Shown: positions 15,546 to 24,653 of the stretch, one piece after another
Numbering within the stretch: the first letter of the stretch is position 1
Layout of the letters: each line of letters opens with the position of its first letter
Assembly (NCBI GenBank): GCA_016867395.1
Contig: VGJS01000011.1
Span: 1-64,000, forward strand
Source of the DNA: Candidatus Handelsmanbacteria bacterium
GTDB lineage: Bacteria > Latescibacterota > UBA2968 > UBA8231
DNA: 64,000 nucleotides
Direction: 5' to 3'
The notes under the pieces: generated by a model
Database searches by the model: none
What the model saw: the letters and a program-made list of their open reading frames with translations, nothing else
Told to the model about the DNA's origin: nothing
Position numbers and translations under genes: made by a program

Positions 15546-17014
15546 TCAGGCCGCCAGAGGCCCGCGCACCAAAACCTCCCACCGGTTGGCGGCCAGGGCT
15601 TCGGGCTGGTCGAAAAAGACCTGTTCGAGGTAGGGCTCCACCTCCCCCTGCCACACCTGCCTTAGGCCCTGGCGCAGCCCTGGGCCATCCTGGAGGAAGA
15701 AGGAGAACCCCAACTCCCGATCCGGGGCGCCGATGCGCTGGTTGATCCGGGCCAGCACCTCGATCAACCCCCCCTTGGGCAGGCCGTGGCGCTGGAGGTA
15801 GCAGCGCAAGACTTAGGGGTCCGGATGCAGGCGGAAAAAGGCGAAGCGCCGGCGCAGGGCCTGGTCCACCAGGGCAATGGAGCGGTTGGCGGTGTTCATG
15901 GTGCCGATGAGATACACGTTGTCGGGGATACTGAAGGGAGGTCCCCCGCCAGCGAGGGGGAGGGGACGCTCGTGGTATTCCAGCAGGGACATGACCTCTC
16001 CCACTACCCTGGGCAGGTTGGCGTGGTTAAGTTCGTCGATGATCAGGGCGCAGGGGTGAGGGTGGAACCGCTCGGCCCGGCGGCAGAACTCCAGGAAACA
16101 CCCCGAAACCAGCTCGAAACCCCCAGCCGGCGAGGGTCGCAGGCCCTGGACAAAGTCCTCGTACGAATTAGCCGGGCGGAACTGCACCAGATCCCAACAG
16201 CCCCTTCCCCGGCCATAAGCGCAGCCAGGTACCGGGCCAGCAGGGTCTTACCCGTACGTAGGGGGCTACAGAGGATGAGCTGCCCTTTACGCCGCAGGCG
16301 CGCCGCCCACTCCTCCAGCCGGGCCCGCTCGTACCCGGTCTGCCCGGCGAAATCCCCCGCACTGACTGCCGGGGATGCACGCGGTGCGTACCTTGAAGGC
16401 GCCCGGACCAAGGGCAAGCCCGCCACGGTCTGCACCAATTCCTCCAGCCGCCGCGAGAACACCTTCTGCCCCAGCACCGGCCGGAGTTAGGCCAGGCGGA
16501 AAGGCTTCACCCTTTTCCCCCGGCCCGTGGGCAGGCGCAGCACCTGGGGGGGCGCAGGTGTGACCCCGCAGCAGCTGCAACCATAGCCAATCCTGCCCCA
16601 ACTGCCGCCGCCAGCGCTCCACGGCCTCGGCCGACCAGGGACTCAGCTCGGCCAGCAACTGAGACACCACGGGGGCGTGCGCCAGTTCGAGATACGCAGC
16701 TGGCTGCCCCAGCAAGCCAACCTGCCCTTCGGCAGCTTCGGCCAGGAGCTGGGCCGTACGCTCTGGGTCGTTAAAGCGGCGGGTTTCAAGGGGATCTTGC
16801 CAACCCCGGAGAAGCGGGAGATGGCGCTGGCGCACAGGGGCACGGGCTGGACCAGACGACGGCCCCGCAAAAGGACCAGGCACTCCCCCTGCGGCAGGGA
16901 CTCAAGTATGGGGGTCGGCCGACACGGCAGAATGGCATAGGGCCTGGCCAGGGGCCGTTCCAGCCGCAATTTGACCGGGCGGAGCAGCGAGAGTCGTTGT
17001 ACATTTTTCTCCAC
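15546..17014 (-). pseudogene. mcrB: Degraded mcrB-like gene (AAA+ GTPase of McrBC)
   Basis: The gene is broken into at least four frames. The start MEKNVQRLSLLRPVKLRL is at 17014; a frameshift near 16810 leads to DPLETRRFNDPERTAQLL. A second, in a C-tract near 16550, leads to PQVLRLPTGRGKRVKPFRLA, then TAA near 16488. Next comes the P-loop region CSPLRTGKTLLARYLA (consensus GPPGTGKT, so also point-mutated). A third frameshift near 16200 leads to VQFRPANSYEDFVQGL, IIDELNHANL (Walker B), GTMNTANRSIALVDQALRRR, TAA near 15812, and the tail ELGFSFFLQDGP to 15546. The TMNTAxRS sensor and RRRF arginine finger are classic McrB. Confidence 0.85.
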
Positions 17015-17083
17015 GGCGAACCCCCCCTGTATGGGTGGGAGCCAAGGTACTCAAACTTCCACCCCCTCTCACCCGACCCCCTC

Positions 17084-18040
17084 ATGCCTGCTATCCTGCT
17101 CTTGCTTTTGTCTCTGCCCTGCGGCCTGGCGGCCCAGGACCGGGATTTCCCTTCCTGGCTCGACCAGCTCCGCCTGGAGGCCCTCGACCAGGGACTTTCC
17201 ACCCAGACCCTCGACCAGGCCCTGACCGGTCTGCGCCCCCTCCCCAGGATCCTGACCCTGGAGGAGAGCCAGCCCGAACACACCATAAACCTGGCCACCT
17301 ACCTGCGCCGGGTGGTGCCCGCCAGCCGGGTAAAGGCCGCCCGCCAGCGCCTGGCCAAACACCGACCGCTCCTGGAGGAGATCGGCGCCAGGTACGGGGT
17401 GCAGCCCCAGTACCTGGTCGCCCTGTGGGCCGTGGAGAGCGACTTTGGCCGCAACATGGGCAAGACCCCGGTGGTGGGTGCCCTGGCCACCCTGGCACAC
17501 GGGGCCAAGCGGCCGCATCGCCGCGAACTCTTCCGCACCGAACTCCTGGCGGCCCTGCGCATCCTCGACCAGCGGACCGTGGCCCCAGAGCAGTTGGTGG
17601 GTTCCTGGGCCGGGGCCATGGGCCAGTGCCAGTTCATGCCCACCAACTACCTGACCCTGGCCGTGGATTACGACCAGAACCAGCGCCGCGACATCTGGCG
17701 CGAATACCCAGACGTCTTTGCCTCCATCGCCCATTTCCTCTCCCAGAACGGATGGGCCGGGGACCAGACCTGGGGGCGCGAGGTTCGCTTGCCTCCGGGT
17801 TTTGACCTGGGCCTGATCGGACTGGAGGTGGATAAGCCCCTGCCCGCCTGGCAGGAGTTGGGGGTGCGCCGCGCCGACGGCGGGGACCTGCCCGCCCGCG
17901 ACCTGAGCGCCTCGCTGGTGCGGCCGGACCAGGGCCGGGCCTTTCTGGTGTACGGGAATTTCCGCGTGCTGCGGGAGTGGAACCGGTCCAGCTACTTCGC
18001 CCTGGCCATCGGCGAATTGGCCGACCGCCTGACCCAATGA
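17084..18040 (+). CDS. mltB: Lytic murein transglycosylase, MltB type
   Basis: 318 aa from ATG 17084 (MPAILLLLLSLPCGLAAQ), a clean signal peptide without lipobox; the track ORF starts too early. SLT_2 catalytic domain: LVALWAVESDFG at about residues 110-121, with the catalytic glutamate in AVESDFG, and SWAGAMGQCQFMPTNYL, which shapes the substrate groove. It cleaves peptidoglycan between MurNAc and GlcNAc to form 1,6-anhydro ends in the periplasm. Stop overlaps the next ATG (ATGA). Confidence 0.93.
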   Translation: MPAILLLLLSLPCGLAAQDRDFPSWLDQLRLEALDQGLSTQTLDQALTGLRPLPRILTLEESQPEHTINLATYLRRVVPASRVKAARQRLAKHRPLLEEIGARYGVQPQYLVALWAVESDFGRNMGKTPVVGALATLAHGAKRPHRRELFRTELLAALRILDQRTVAPEQLVGSWAGAMGQCQFMPTNYLTLAVDYDQNQRRDIWREYPDVFASIAHFLSQNGWAGDQTWGREVRLPPGFDLGLIGLEVDKPLPAWQELGVRRADGGDLPARDLSASLVRPDQGRAFLVYGNFRVLREWNRSSYFALAIGELADRLTQ

Positions 18041-19410
18041 GGGAGCACTGGCAGACCCTCTCGGCTGCGCGCCGCGCCGGCACCCTGCTGGGCCTGGCCG
18101 GCCTGGCCGGGGGCTGGGCCGCGGGTATGCCGGCTCTGGGGCTGGCCCTCCTGGCCATCTGCTGGTGGACCGCCGAGCCGGTCCCGGTGGACTACAGCTC
18201 CCTGCTGATCCTGGTACTGATCCCCGCCTTTGGGCTGCTCACCCTGCCCCAGACCTTGGCGCCCTTTGCCGGCAGCGCGGTGTGGCTGATCTTCGCCGGC
18301 ATGGTCCTCAGCCTAGGAATCACCGCCACCGGCCTGGAGGCGCACCTGGCCGGCCTGGCCCTGCGCCGGCTGGGCCGTAGCCCTGGACTGCTGCTCCTGC
18401 AACTCCATCTTCTGGGCTTGGCCGCCGCCTTCCTGGTGCCCTCCGGGGTGGTACGGGTGCTCTTACTCCTCCCCATCGGCATTGCCCTCGTCGATGGTCT
18501 GGGCGGCCGCGACAACCCCCGGCTCAACGCCGCGGTGCTGCTCTCGCTGGTGTGCAGCACCTATTACGGTGGCACGGGACTGCTGACCGGGGCAATGCCC
18601 AACCTGGTGGTGGCCGGGCAATTGGAGCGGGTAAGCGGTCGGACTTTATTCTGGGGGGAGTGGTGCCAGTGGATGTTCCCGGTGATGGGCCTGCTGCGCA
18701 CGGCCCTCAGCTTGGGGGTGATCTACCTGCTCTTTGGCCGCCACCTGCCCAGATCGCTCCGGTCCGCTACCTCGCCTCCCCACAAGCCCCTCGACCCGAC
18801 CCAGCGTCAGGTCCTGGGACTGCTCGTGTTAGGGGTGGGGCTGTGGGCCAGCGACGCCCTGCACCACCTAGCCCCGGTGTACGTGGGTCTGGTCCTGGTC
18901 GCCCTGTACACCGCCCCTGGCTGGGGTCCCCTGCCCTTTGCCTCGCTGCGGCAGCTCAATTTCCCCTTTCTCTTCTACATCGCCGCCCTTTTTTCCCTGG
19001 GTGCGGCCCTGGAGGCCGCCGGCCTCGACCAAATCTTCATCACCTGGGTGCGGCCCTGGCTGGAGCTGGAGGCCCACAGCCCGGTGTACCAGCACCTGGC
19101 CCTCACCGTGTTAGCGGTGCCACTGAATTTCCTGATGGACAACGCCGCGGTTGCCAGCCTGCTCACCCCGCCCCTTTTGGAACTGGGGCGCGGGTTGGGC
19201 TTGGCCGAGTTGCCCATCGCCCTCAGCGTGGGTATGGCGGCTGGGCAGGTGTTCTTCCCCTACCAGTGCGCCCCCTTCATGCTGGCCTACAGCTTCCGCC
19301 GGCTGGGCATGGGCCAGATAGCGGTCTGCATGATCGCCATCGCCGGGCTCACCCTGCTGCTCCTCTGCCCTCTCAACGTTTGGTACTGGCACTGGCTGGG
19401 ACTTATCTAG
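18037..19410 (+). CDS. DASS/SLC13-family sodium:anion symporter
   Basis: 457 aa from ATG 18037, translationally coupled to mltB. About 12 helices. Family marks: WWTAEPVPVDYSSLLILVLIP near the N-terminus, FAGMVLSLGITATGLEAHLAG, the first sodium-site loop STYYGGTGLLTGAMPNLVVAG (partial quote: GGTGLLTGAMPN), and a second LDNAAVAS-like loop (NFLMDNAAVASLLTPPLL). It transports di- or tricarboxylates or sulfate with Na+. Substrate cannot be read from sequence. Its TAG overlaps the TAG of the convergent gene in a CTAG. Confidence 0.88.
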   Translation: MREHWQTLSAARRAGTLLGLAGLAGGWAAGMPALGLALLAICWWTAEPVPVDYSSLLILVLIPAFGLLTLPQTLAPFAGSAVWLIFAGMVLSLGITATGLEAHLAGLALRRLGRSPGLLLLQLHLLGLAAAFLVPSGVVRVLLLLPIGIALVDGLGGRDNPRLNAAVLLSLVCSTYYGGTGLLTGAMPNLVVAGQLERVSGRTLFWGEWCQWMFPVMGLLRTALSLGVIYLLFGRHLPRSLRSATSPPHKPLDPTQRQVLGLLVLGVGLWASDALHHLAPVYVGLVLVALYTAPGWGPLPFASLRQLNFPFLFYIAALFSLGAALEAAGLDQIFITWVRPWLELEAHSPVYQHLALTVLAVPLNFLMDNAAVASLLTPPLLELGRGLGLAELPIALSVGMAAGQVFFPYQCAPFMLAYSFRRLGMGQIAVCMIAIAGLTLLLLCPLNVWYWHWLGLI

Positions 19411-20501
19411 AACCGGTCGGGCCACCACATGTGCGACTGGGTCGGTGGGAAGAGGCGTTCCAACAAGGCGCGGCAGGTGCGGGGGGCCTGGAGCTTGCCG
19501 CCGGCGAGTAACTCCCCGGGAGCGTGGTAGCCCATCAGCAACTGCGTCAGCACCTCCTGCTTCAGGCTCAGATCCTTGAGAATGGATTCCTCTTTCAGCT
19601 GCAACCCTCCCCAACCAGCCCGCAGCACCCAGGCCCCCAAATCCGTCGTGTTCCCCAGGGACTGGGCCCCCTGCCAGCGCTGGCCCAGCTGGGGCAGAAG
19701 TTTCTTCAAACAGCTTTCCAGATTGATGATCCGGCCCATGGGACCGGCGTTGCGCAAATAGCGGGTGTCCACCTGGCAGCCCAGGGGCTGGCAATAGAGG
19801 GCAAAGGGGGGGTCCGGGGGCAGGCTGAGGGAGATCTCCTCGCGCCGCAGGGCCAAGGCCCTCCGGGCCAGAAACCATAGCAAGGTGTCGAAGACCTGGG
19901 CCTCCTCCCCGCCCACCTCGGCGGAGCGGCATTGGTCTGGCACTGCGTCGTAGACCACGTATCCACGCACCCGGTCCTTGCCATCAACTGCTACCTGGAC
20001 GCCGGCCTCGACTCCGAAACCCGAGCCCATTGGGATCCCCTTCCAGGTTCTGGGGTCGCGCACCACTGTCCCAGTGCGCAGCCCGTTCTGGCGGTTGTAG
20101 AGCCGGGCGATGGCCGCCCGGTCCGCCTTGCGGTACAGCCGCAGACGCAGCGTTCTGGGCGCCCGCTCGGCTTCGCGGGTGTCCAGGCACAGGTTGTGCT
20201 CCGGCATACAGGTCGCAAAGCCGAAGCGGTGGTAGAGGGCGGGGATGCCAAAGAGGAAGAATGCATCGTATCCCTCGCGCCGCATCAGGGCCAGCGAGGC
20301 GTTCAACACACGGCTGGCCAGGCCCTGGTTGCGGTAATCCCGATCCGTCCCCACCCCGGCGATACCGCCGACGGCGACTATGCCGCTGCCGATGCGCATC
20401 TGCACGTCCAGGATCCAAAGCCGCGAGATGGAACGGCCCTCGCGCACGAACTCCACCTTCCAGCCGTCCCTCTCTCCTTTTTCCTGTAGTTCCAACGCCA
20501 T
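19407..20501 (-). CDS. Eis-like GNAT N-acetyltransferase
   Basis: 364 aa from ATG 20501. N-terminal GNAT domain: GGIAGVGTDRDYRNQGLASRVL carries the acetyl-CoA pyrophosphate loop (RxxGxA), then YDAFFLFGIPALYHRFGF, the Eis-type hallmark. A second GNAT fold follows, with YNRQNGLRTGTVVR and a C-terminal sterol-carrier-like region. Relatives acetylate amines such as aminoglycosides or polyamines. Substrate here unknown. Convergent with the DASS gene. Confidence 0.82.
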   Translation of the reverse strand: MALELQEKGERDGWKVEFVREGRSISRLWILDVQMRIGSGIVAVGGIAGVGTDRDYRNQGLASRVLNASLALMRREGYDAFFLFGIPALYHRFGFATCMPEHNLCLDTREAERAPRTLRLRLYRKADRAAIARLYNRQNGLRTGTVVRDPRTWKGIPMGSGFGVEAGVQVAVDGKDRVRGYVVYDAVPDQCRSAEVGGEEAQVFDTLLWFLARRALALRREEISLSLPPDPPFALYCQPLGCQVDTRYLRNAGPMGRIINLESCLKKLLPQLGQRWQGAQSLGNTTDLGAWVLRAGWGGLQLKEESILKDLSLKQEVLTQLLMGYHAPGELLAGGKLQAPRTCRALLERLFPPTQSHMWWPDRF

Positions 20502-20572
20502 TCCCTCCTCGGCCAGCAAAAGAGGCCGCCGGCTTTTCCCGCTCCAAACTATTGGCTATATTCTCTCTCCCC

Positions 20573-21331
20573 ATGGCAAAGACCCCACCCTTCTGGCCCA
20601 ACGGGGCGCATGGCGCCCTGAGTCTCACCTTCGACGACAATGCCCCCAGCCAGTTGGCCCATGCCCTGCCCTGTCTGGATCATTACGGGCTCAAGGCCAC
20701 CTTCTACGTGAATCCGGGACGGCGCTCCGACTGGGAAAAACAGGTCCCCCGCTGGCAGCAGGCCGCCGCCGGGGGCCACGAGATCGGCAACCACACCAGC
20801 CAACACCCCTGCTCCTGCAACTTCGGCTTCCATCCCACCTACTGCCTCGAAAAACTGAACCTCGGCGACATCGAAGCCACCATCGACGAGGCCGAGGCCG
20901 AACTGGACCGGCTCTTTCCCCAGCAAGAGGGCAAACGCAGCTTCTGCTACCCCTGCTACCAGAGCCATGTGGGGGCTGGGGTGAACCGCCAGTCCTATGT
21001 GCCGGTGGTGGCCCGCCGCTTCCGCGCTGCCAGGGGCGGGGGCGAGCGGCCCAACAACCCGCTGCTCATCGATCTGTCCTATACCTGGGCCTGGGCCGTG
21101 GAAGGCCACAGCGCCGAGCAGATGATCACCTACGTGGAGAAGGCCGTGGAGCAGGGCCTGTGGGCCATCCTCTGCATGCACGGGGTGGGCGGGGATCACC
21201 TGGCCATCGCCGCTGAAGCCTTTACCGGCCTGGTGAAACACCTGGACCAGCAGCGCCGACGCATCTGGACCGCCCCCCATATCGAGATCGCAGACTACAC
21301 CCTCCGCCGGAGAACAGAGCTTGGCGCGTAA
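20573..21331 (+). CDS. Polysaccharide deacetylase (NodB fold)
   Basis: 252 aa from ATG 20573, no signal peptide. NodB motif 1 is ALSLTFDDN (catalytic base and metal Asp), motif 2 HEIGNHTSQH (metal His pair). Later HIEIADY replaces the usual final His motif. The cysteine cluster HPCSCNF and CYPCYQS is unusual. Family members remove acetyl groups from chitin-like polymers or peptidoglycan, or hydrolyse cyclic amides. A TATATT box lies 10 bp upstream of the ATG. It overlaps the next gene by 11 bp, suggesting joint function. Confidence 0.83.
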   Translation: MAKTPPFWPNGAHGALSLTFDDNAPSQLAHALPCLDHYGLKATFYVNPGRRSDWEKQVPRWQQAAAGGHEIGNHTSQHPCSCNFGFHPTYCLEKLNLGDIEATIDEAEAELDRLFPQQEGKRSFCYPCYQSHVGAGVNRQSYVPVVARRFRAARGGGERPNNPLLIDLSYTWAWAVEGHSAEQMITYVEKAVEQGLWAILCMHGVGGDHLAIAAEAFTGLVKHLDQQRRRIWTAPHIEIADYTLRRRTELGA

Positions 21332-22289
21332 AGTGCTGGTAACGGACTACCAGTGGCCCGACCTGGAGATCGAGAAACGCATCCTCGGCGAGATCGGCGG
21401 TGAGCTGGTCGTGGCCCCCGACGGCCAGGAGGAGACCCTGGTGCGTCTGGCCAGAGGCTGCGAGGGTATCCTCACCTGCTGGGCCAAGACCTCTGCCAAG
21501 GTAATCGATGCTGCTTTGCCAGATTTGAAGGTGATCGTCCGCTATGGCATCGGCCTGGACAACATCGACGTGGCCTTCGCCACCCAGCGCCACGTCCCGG
21601 TGCTCAACGTGCCCACCTACTGCGTGGTGGACGTGGCCGAACACGCCCTGGGCTTCATCCTTGCCCTCTCGCGCAAGATCGCCTTCCACGACCGCCGGGT
21701 GCGCCAGGGGAGCTGGAGCATCCCGGAGGCCCTGCCCCTGCGCCGGCTGGCCGGCAAACGCCTGGGGCTGGTCGGGCTGGGGAACATCGGCCGGGAGGTG
21801 GCCCGCCGGGCGCGGGCCTTTGACCTGGAGGTCTGCGCCTTCACCCCCGGCCTCAGCCCGGAGCGGGCCGCCGAGGCCGGGGTCAAAGCCCTGGCCTTTG
21901 ACGAACTGCTCTCCACCTCGGACTTCGTCTCCCTGCACCTGCCCCTCACCCCCCAGAGCGCGGGGATGATAGGGTCGGCCCAGTTGGCGCAGATGAAGCC
22001 CACCGCCTTCCTGATCAACACCTCCAGGGGCAAACTCATCGACGAGGAGGCGCTCTGCAAGGCACTTACCACGGGGACCATCGCCGGGGCGGCCCTCGAT
22101 GTGCGGGTGGTGGAGCCCGCTGACCCGGCCGACCCCCTCCTGCAACTGCCCAATATCCTCCACACCCCCCACGCTTCCTTCTTCTCGAGGGAGTCCATCG
22201 AGGAATTACAGGATCAGGCAGCCTGGGAAGCGCGGCGGGTGCTCAGCGGCCAGGCCCCCCTCAATCTGGTCAATCCCGGGTACCGCTGA
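21321..22289 (+). CDS. D-isomer-specific 2-hydroxyacid dehydrogenase
   Basis: 322 aa from TTG 21321, inside the 3' end of the deacetylase gene. Rossmann NAD motif GLVGLGNIGREVARRA at about 150-165. Catalytic residues sit in the family positions: Arg in LINTSRGKLIDEEAL, Glu in ALDVRVVEPAD, and His in LHTPHASFFS. It reduces 2-keto acids to D-hydroxy acids or the reverse (glycerate/phosphoglycerate dehydrogenase class). There is no ACT domain, so it is not full-length SerA. Possibly co-transcribed with the deacetylase. Confidence 0.9.
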   Translation: MARKVLVTDYQWPDLEIEKRILGEIGGELVVAPDGQEETLVRLARGCEGILTCWAKTSAKVIDAALPDLKVIVRYGIGLDNIDVAFATQRHVPVLNVPTYCVVDVAEHALGFILALSRKIAFHDRRVRQGSWSIPEALPLRRLAGKRLGLVGLGNIGREVARRARAFDLEVCAFTPGLSPERAAEAGVKALAFDELLSTSDFVSLHLPLTPQSAGMIGSAQLAQMKPTAFLINTSRGKLIDEEALCKALTTGTIAGAALDVRVVEPADPADPLLQLPNILHTPHASFFSRESIEELQDQAAWEARRVLSGQAPLNLVNPGYR

Positions 22290-23121
22290 GACGCTCCCCC
22301 GCAGCCAGGGCGTAGCGCGCCACCACCCCCAGCAACACAATGGCCCCGCCCGCCTGGGTGGAGAGGCCGGGCAATTCCCCCACGGCCAGGGCCACCCACA
22401 CCGGGTTGAGCAGGGGCTCCAGCAGGGTGATCAGCGCCCCTTCGCGGGCCGGCACCCGCTGCAGGGCCATGAAGAAGAGCAGGTAGGGAATCCCCAACTG
22501 CACCACCCCCATCACCACCATCAGGCCCAGGTCCCCAACCGTGGACGCCGGCTCGGGTTCCAGCCAGGGCAGGAGCAGCAGGGCCACCACCGCGTTGTTG
22601 ACCCCCAGCACCCAGAAGGGGTCCTTGTGGCGGTACCGGCGCTGTAGCAAGATCAGCATGCCAAAAGACAAACCGCTGGCCAGGCCCAGCATCACCCCCA
22701 GACTGTCCGCCTCCCCAGCCCCGGCGAAGATCCAGCCCACCCCGGCCATGGTGAGAACCAGGCCCACCCAGTCGCCCCATCCGGGTCTTTCGCCCAGGAG
22801 CGGCAAGCCCAACAGGAAGACGAAAACCGGCGCGGTGTATTGGAGGAGGATGGCGTTGGCCGCGGTGGTGGCCTTGGTGGCGGCTACCAACAAGGTCACC
22901 GAGCCGGTGTACGCCAGGGCCAGCCACAGATTGCCCCAGTCCAGGGGCTGGCGGCGGCGCCAGGCCAGGGGGGCCAGGCACAGGGCGGCCACCAGGCTGC
23001 GGCCAAAGGCGATGGAAAGGGCGCTCAGGTCAGCGGACTTGATGATGGCCCCGCTGAGGCTCCAGCCCACAGCCGCGGTCACCAGCATCAGCCGGCCTTG
23101 AATCACCGAGGTGGTATTCAT
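22270..23121 (-). CDS. EamA/DMT-superfamily transporter
   Basis: 283 aa, ten predicted helices in two EamA repeats (about 8-135 and 145-275). Repeat marks include TKATTAANAILLQYTAPVFV and the second-half VPAREGALITLLEPLLNPVW. Most such proteins export amino acids or metabolites. Convergent overlap of 20 bp with the dehydrogenase gene and divergent from purB. Confidence 0.88.
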   Translation of the reverse strand: MNTTSVIQGRLMLVTAAVGWSLSGAIIKSADLSALSIAFGRSLVAALCLAPLAWRRRQPLDWGNLWLALAYTGSVTLLVAATKATTAANAILLQYTAPVFVFLLGLPLLGERPGWGDWVGLVLTMAGVGWIFAGAGEADSLGVMLGLASGLSFGMLILLQRRYRHKDPFWVLGVNNAVVALLLLPWLEPEPASTVGDLGLMVVMGVVQLGIPYLLFFMALQRVPAREGALITLLEPLLNPVWVALAVGELPGLSTQAGGAIVLLGVVARYALAAGERLSGTRD

Positions 23122-23202
23122 GGAGGGTCAAAGATAGGGCAAATCTGGCGGCAGGGGCGGGGAATCAGCATATTATACCGGCCTCTCACCCTTTCCCAGT
23201 CT

Positions 23203-24630
23203 ATGACCCACACCATCCCCAACGCGCTGGCCTCCCGCTACGCCAGCCCCCAGATGTGCGAGTTGTGGTCCGAGCCGGGCCGCATCCTGCTGGAGCGCGA
23301 GTTCTGGATCGCCGTGCTCAGGGCCCAGCGCGAACTGGGGCTCGACATCCCGGCCGAGGCCATCGCTGCGTACGAGAGGGTCAAGGGCGAGGTCGACACC
23401 GGGTCCATTGCCCGGCGCGAGGCCCAACTGCGCCACGACGTCAAGGCCCGCATCGAGGAGTTCTGCCACCTGGCCGGCAGCGAAAACCTCCACCAGGGAC
23501 TGACCAGCCGGGACCTGACCGACAATGTCGAGCAGTACCAGATCCTGCGCTCCCTGCAACTGGCGCGGGTGAAGTACGCGGCCCTGCTCTTGAGCCTGGG
23601 CCGGCGGGCAGAGCAGTGGAAGGGCCTGGTGGTGGTGGGCCGCACCCACCACGCCCCGGCCCAACCCACCACCCTTGGCAAACGCCTGGCCATGTTCGGG
23701 GAGGAGATGCTCCAGGCTTTTGGCCGGCTGGAGCACCTGATCGACACCTACCCATTGCGGGGGCTCAAGGGGGCGGTGGGCACCGCCCTGGACCAGGCCA
23801 CCCTCTTTGAGGGGGACTTCCAGAAGGTGGAGGCTCTGCAACAGCAGGTGCTGTTCCACCTCGGCTTTGGCAGACAGCTCAACGCCGTGGGCCAGATCTA
23901 CCCGCGCAGCTTGGACTTTGACGTTATCTCCTGCCTGTACCAGTTGGGGGCCGGGGTGTCGAGCCTGGCCCGCACCCTGCGGCTGATGGCCGGGGCCGAG
24001 TTGGCCACCGAGGGCTTCGCCAAAGGCCAGGTGGGTTCCTCGGCCATGCCCCACAAGATGAACACCCGCACCAGCGAGCGTATCAACGGCCTCCAGGTGG
24101 TCCTGGGCGGCTACCTTCATATGGCCGGGGCCCTGGCCGGCGACCAGTGGTTCGAGGGGGATGTGTCGTGTTCTGTGGTGCGTCGGGTTGCCCTGCCCGA
24201 CGCCTTCTTCGCCTTCGATGGCCTAGTGGAGGCCGCCCTGCACGTACTGGACGAGATGGGGGTCTTCGAGGCGGTGATCGCCGCGGAACTGGCCCGGTAC
24301 CTGCCCTTCCTGGCCACCACCACCCTGCTGATGGAGGCGGTGCGGGCTGGGGCCGGCCGCGAGACCGCCCACGAGGCGATCCGGGAACACGCCGTGGCCG
24401 TGGCTCTGGAGATGCGGGAGCAGGTCGCCGCCCACAACGACCTGGCCCGGCGCCTGGGGGATGATCCCCGCCTGCCCCTGGACCGGGCGCAGATCGAGGC
24501 CCTGCTGGCCCGCGGCCAGGACTTCATCGGCCTGGCCCTGGCCCAGACTGAGGCTTTTGTCGGGCAGGTGGCCGAGGTGGGCCGCCGCCTGCCCGAAGCC
24601 GGCCAGGTGCAAAAAGCCCGGCTGCTCTAA
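23203..24630 (+). CDS. purB: Adenylosuccinate lyase
   Basis: 475 aa from ATG 23203 (MTHTIPNALASRYASPQM). Fumarase/aspartase fold. GLTSRDLTDNVEQY near residue 108 carries one substrate motif, and the superfamily signature with the catalytic serine loop is GSSAMPHKMNTRTSERI at about 280. The enzyme converts SAICAR to AICAR and adenylosuccinate to AMP. A TATTAT box lies about 27 bp upstream. pyrH follows after 23 bp, pairing purine and pyrimidine nucleotide steps. Confidence 0.95.
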   Translation: MTHTIPNALASRYASPQMCELWSEPGRILLEREFWIAVLRAQRELGLDIPAEAIAAYERVKGEVDTGSIARREAQLRHDVKARIEEFCHLAGSENLHQGLTSRDLTDNVEQYQILRSLQLARVKYAALLLSLGRRAEQWKGLVVVGRTHHAPAQPTTLGKRLAMFGEEMLQAFGRLEHLIDTYPLRGLKGAVGTALDQATLFEGDFQKVEALQQQVLFHLGFGRQLNAVGQIYPRSLDFDVISCLYQLGAGVSSLARTLRLMAGAELATEGFAKGQVGSSAMPHKMNTRTSERINGLQVVLGGYLHMAGALAGDQWFEGDVSCSVVRRVALPDAFFAFDGLVEAALHVLDEMGVFEAVIAAELARYLPFLATTTLLMEAVRAGAGRETAHEAIREHAVAVALEMREQVAAHNDLARRLGDDPRLPLDRAQIEALLARGQDFIGLALAQTEAFVGQVAEVGRRLPEAGQVQKARLL

Positions 24631-24653
24631 ACCACTCATCGAGGAAGAAAGTG

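Noticed and set aside
15786-16490. 234-aa plus-strand ORF across the mcrB remnant
   Set aside because: The minus strand carries McrB motifs in pieces (IIDELNHANL, GTMNTANRSIALVDQ). The plus ORF is open only because that region is decayed and GC-rich.
14362-17014. Programmed frameshifting or recoding in mcrBC
   Set aside because: Too many frame changes at unrelated sites, plus TAA and TAG stops and a damaged P-loop; decay explains all of it.
20551-20573. TATATT box at 20557 as a leaderless promoter of the deacetylase gene
   Set aside because: No acceptable -35 at 16-18 bp, so it is mentioned only in the gene entry.
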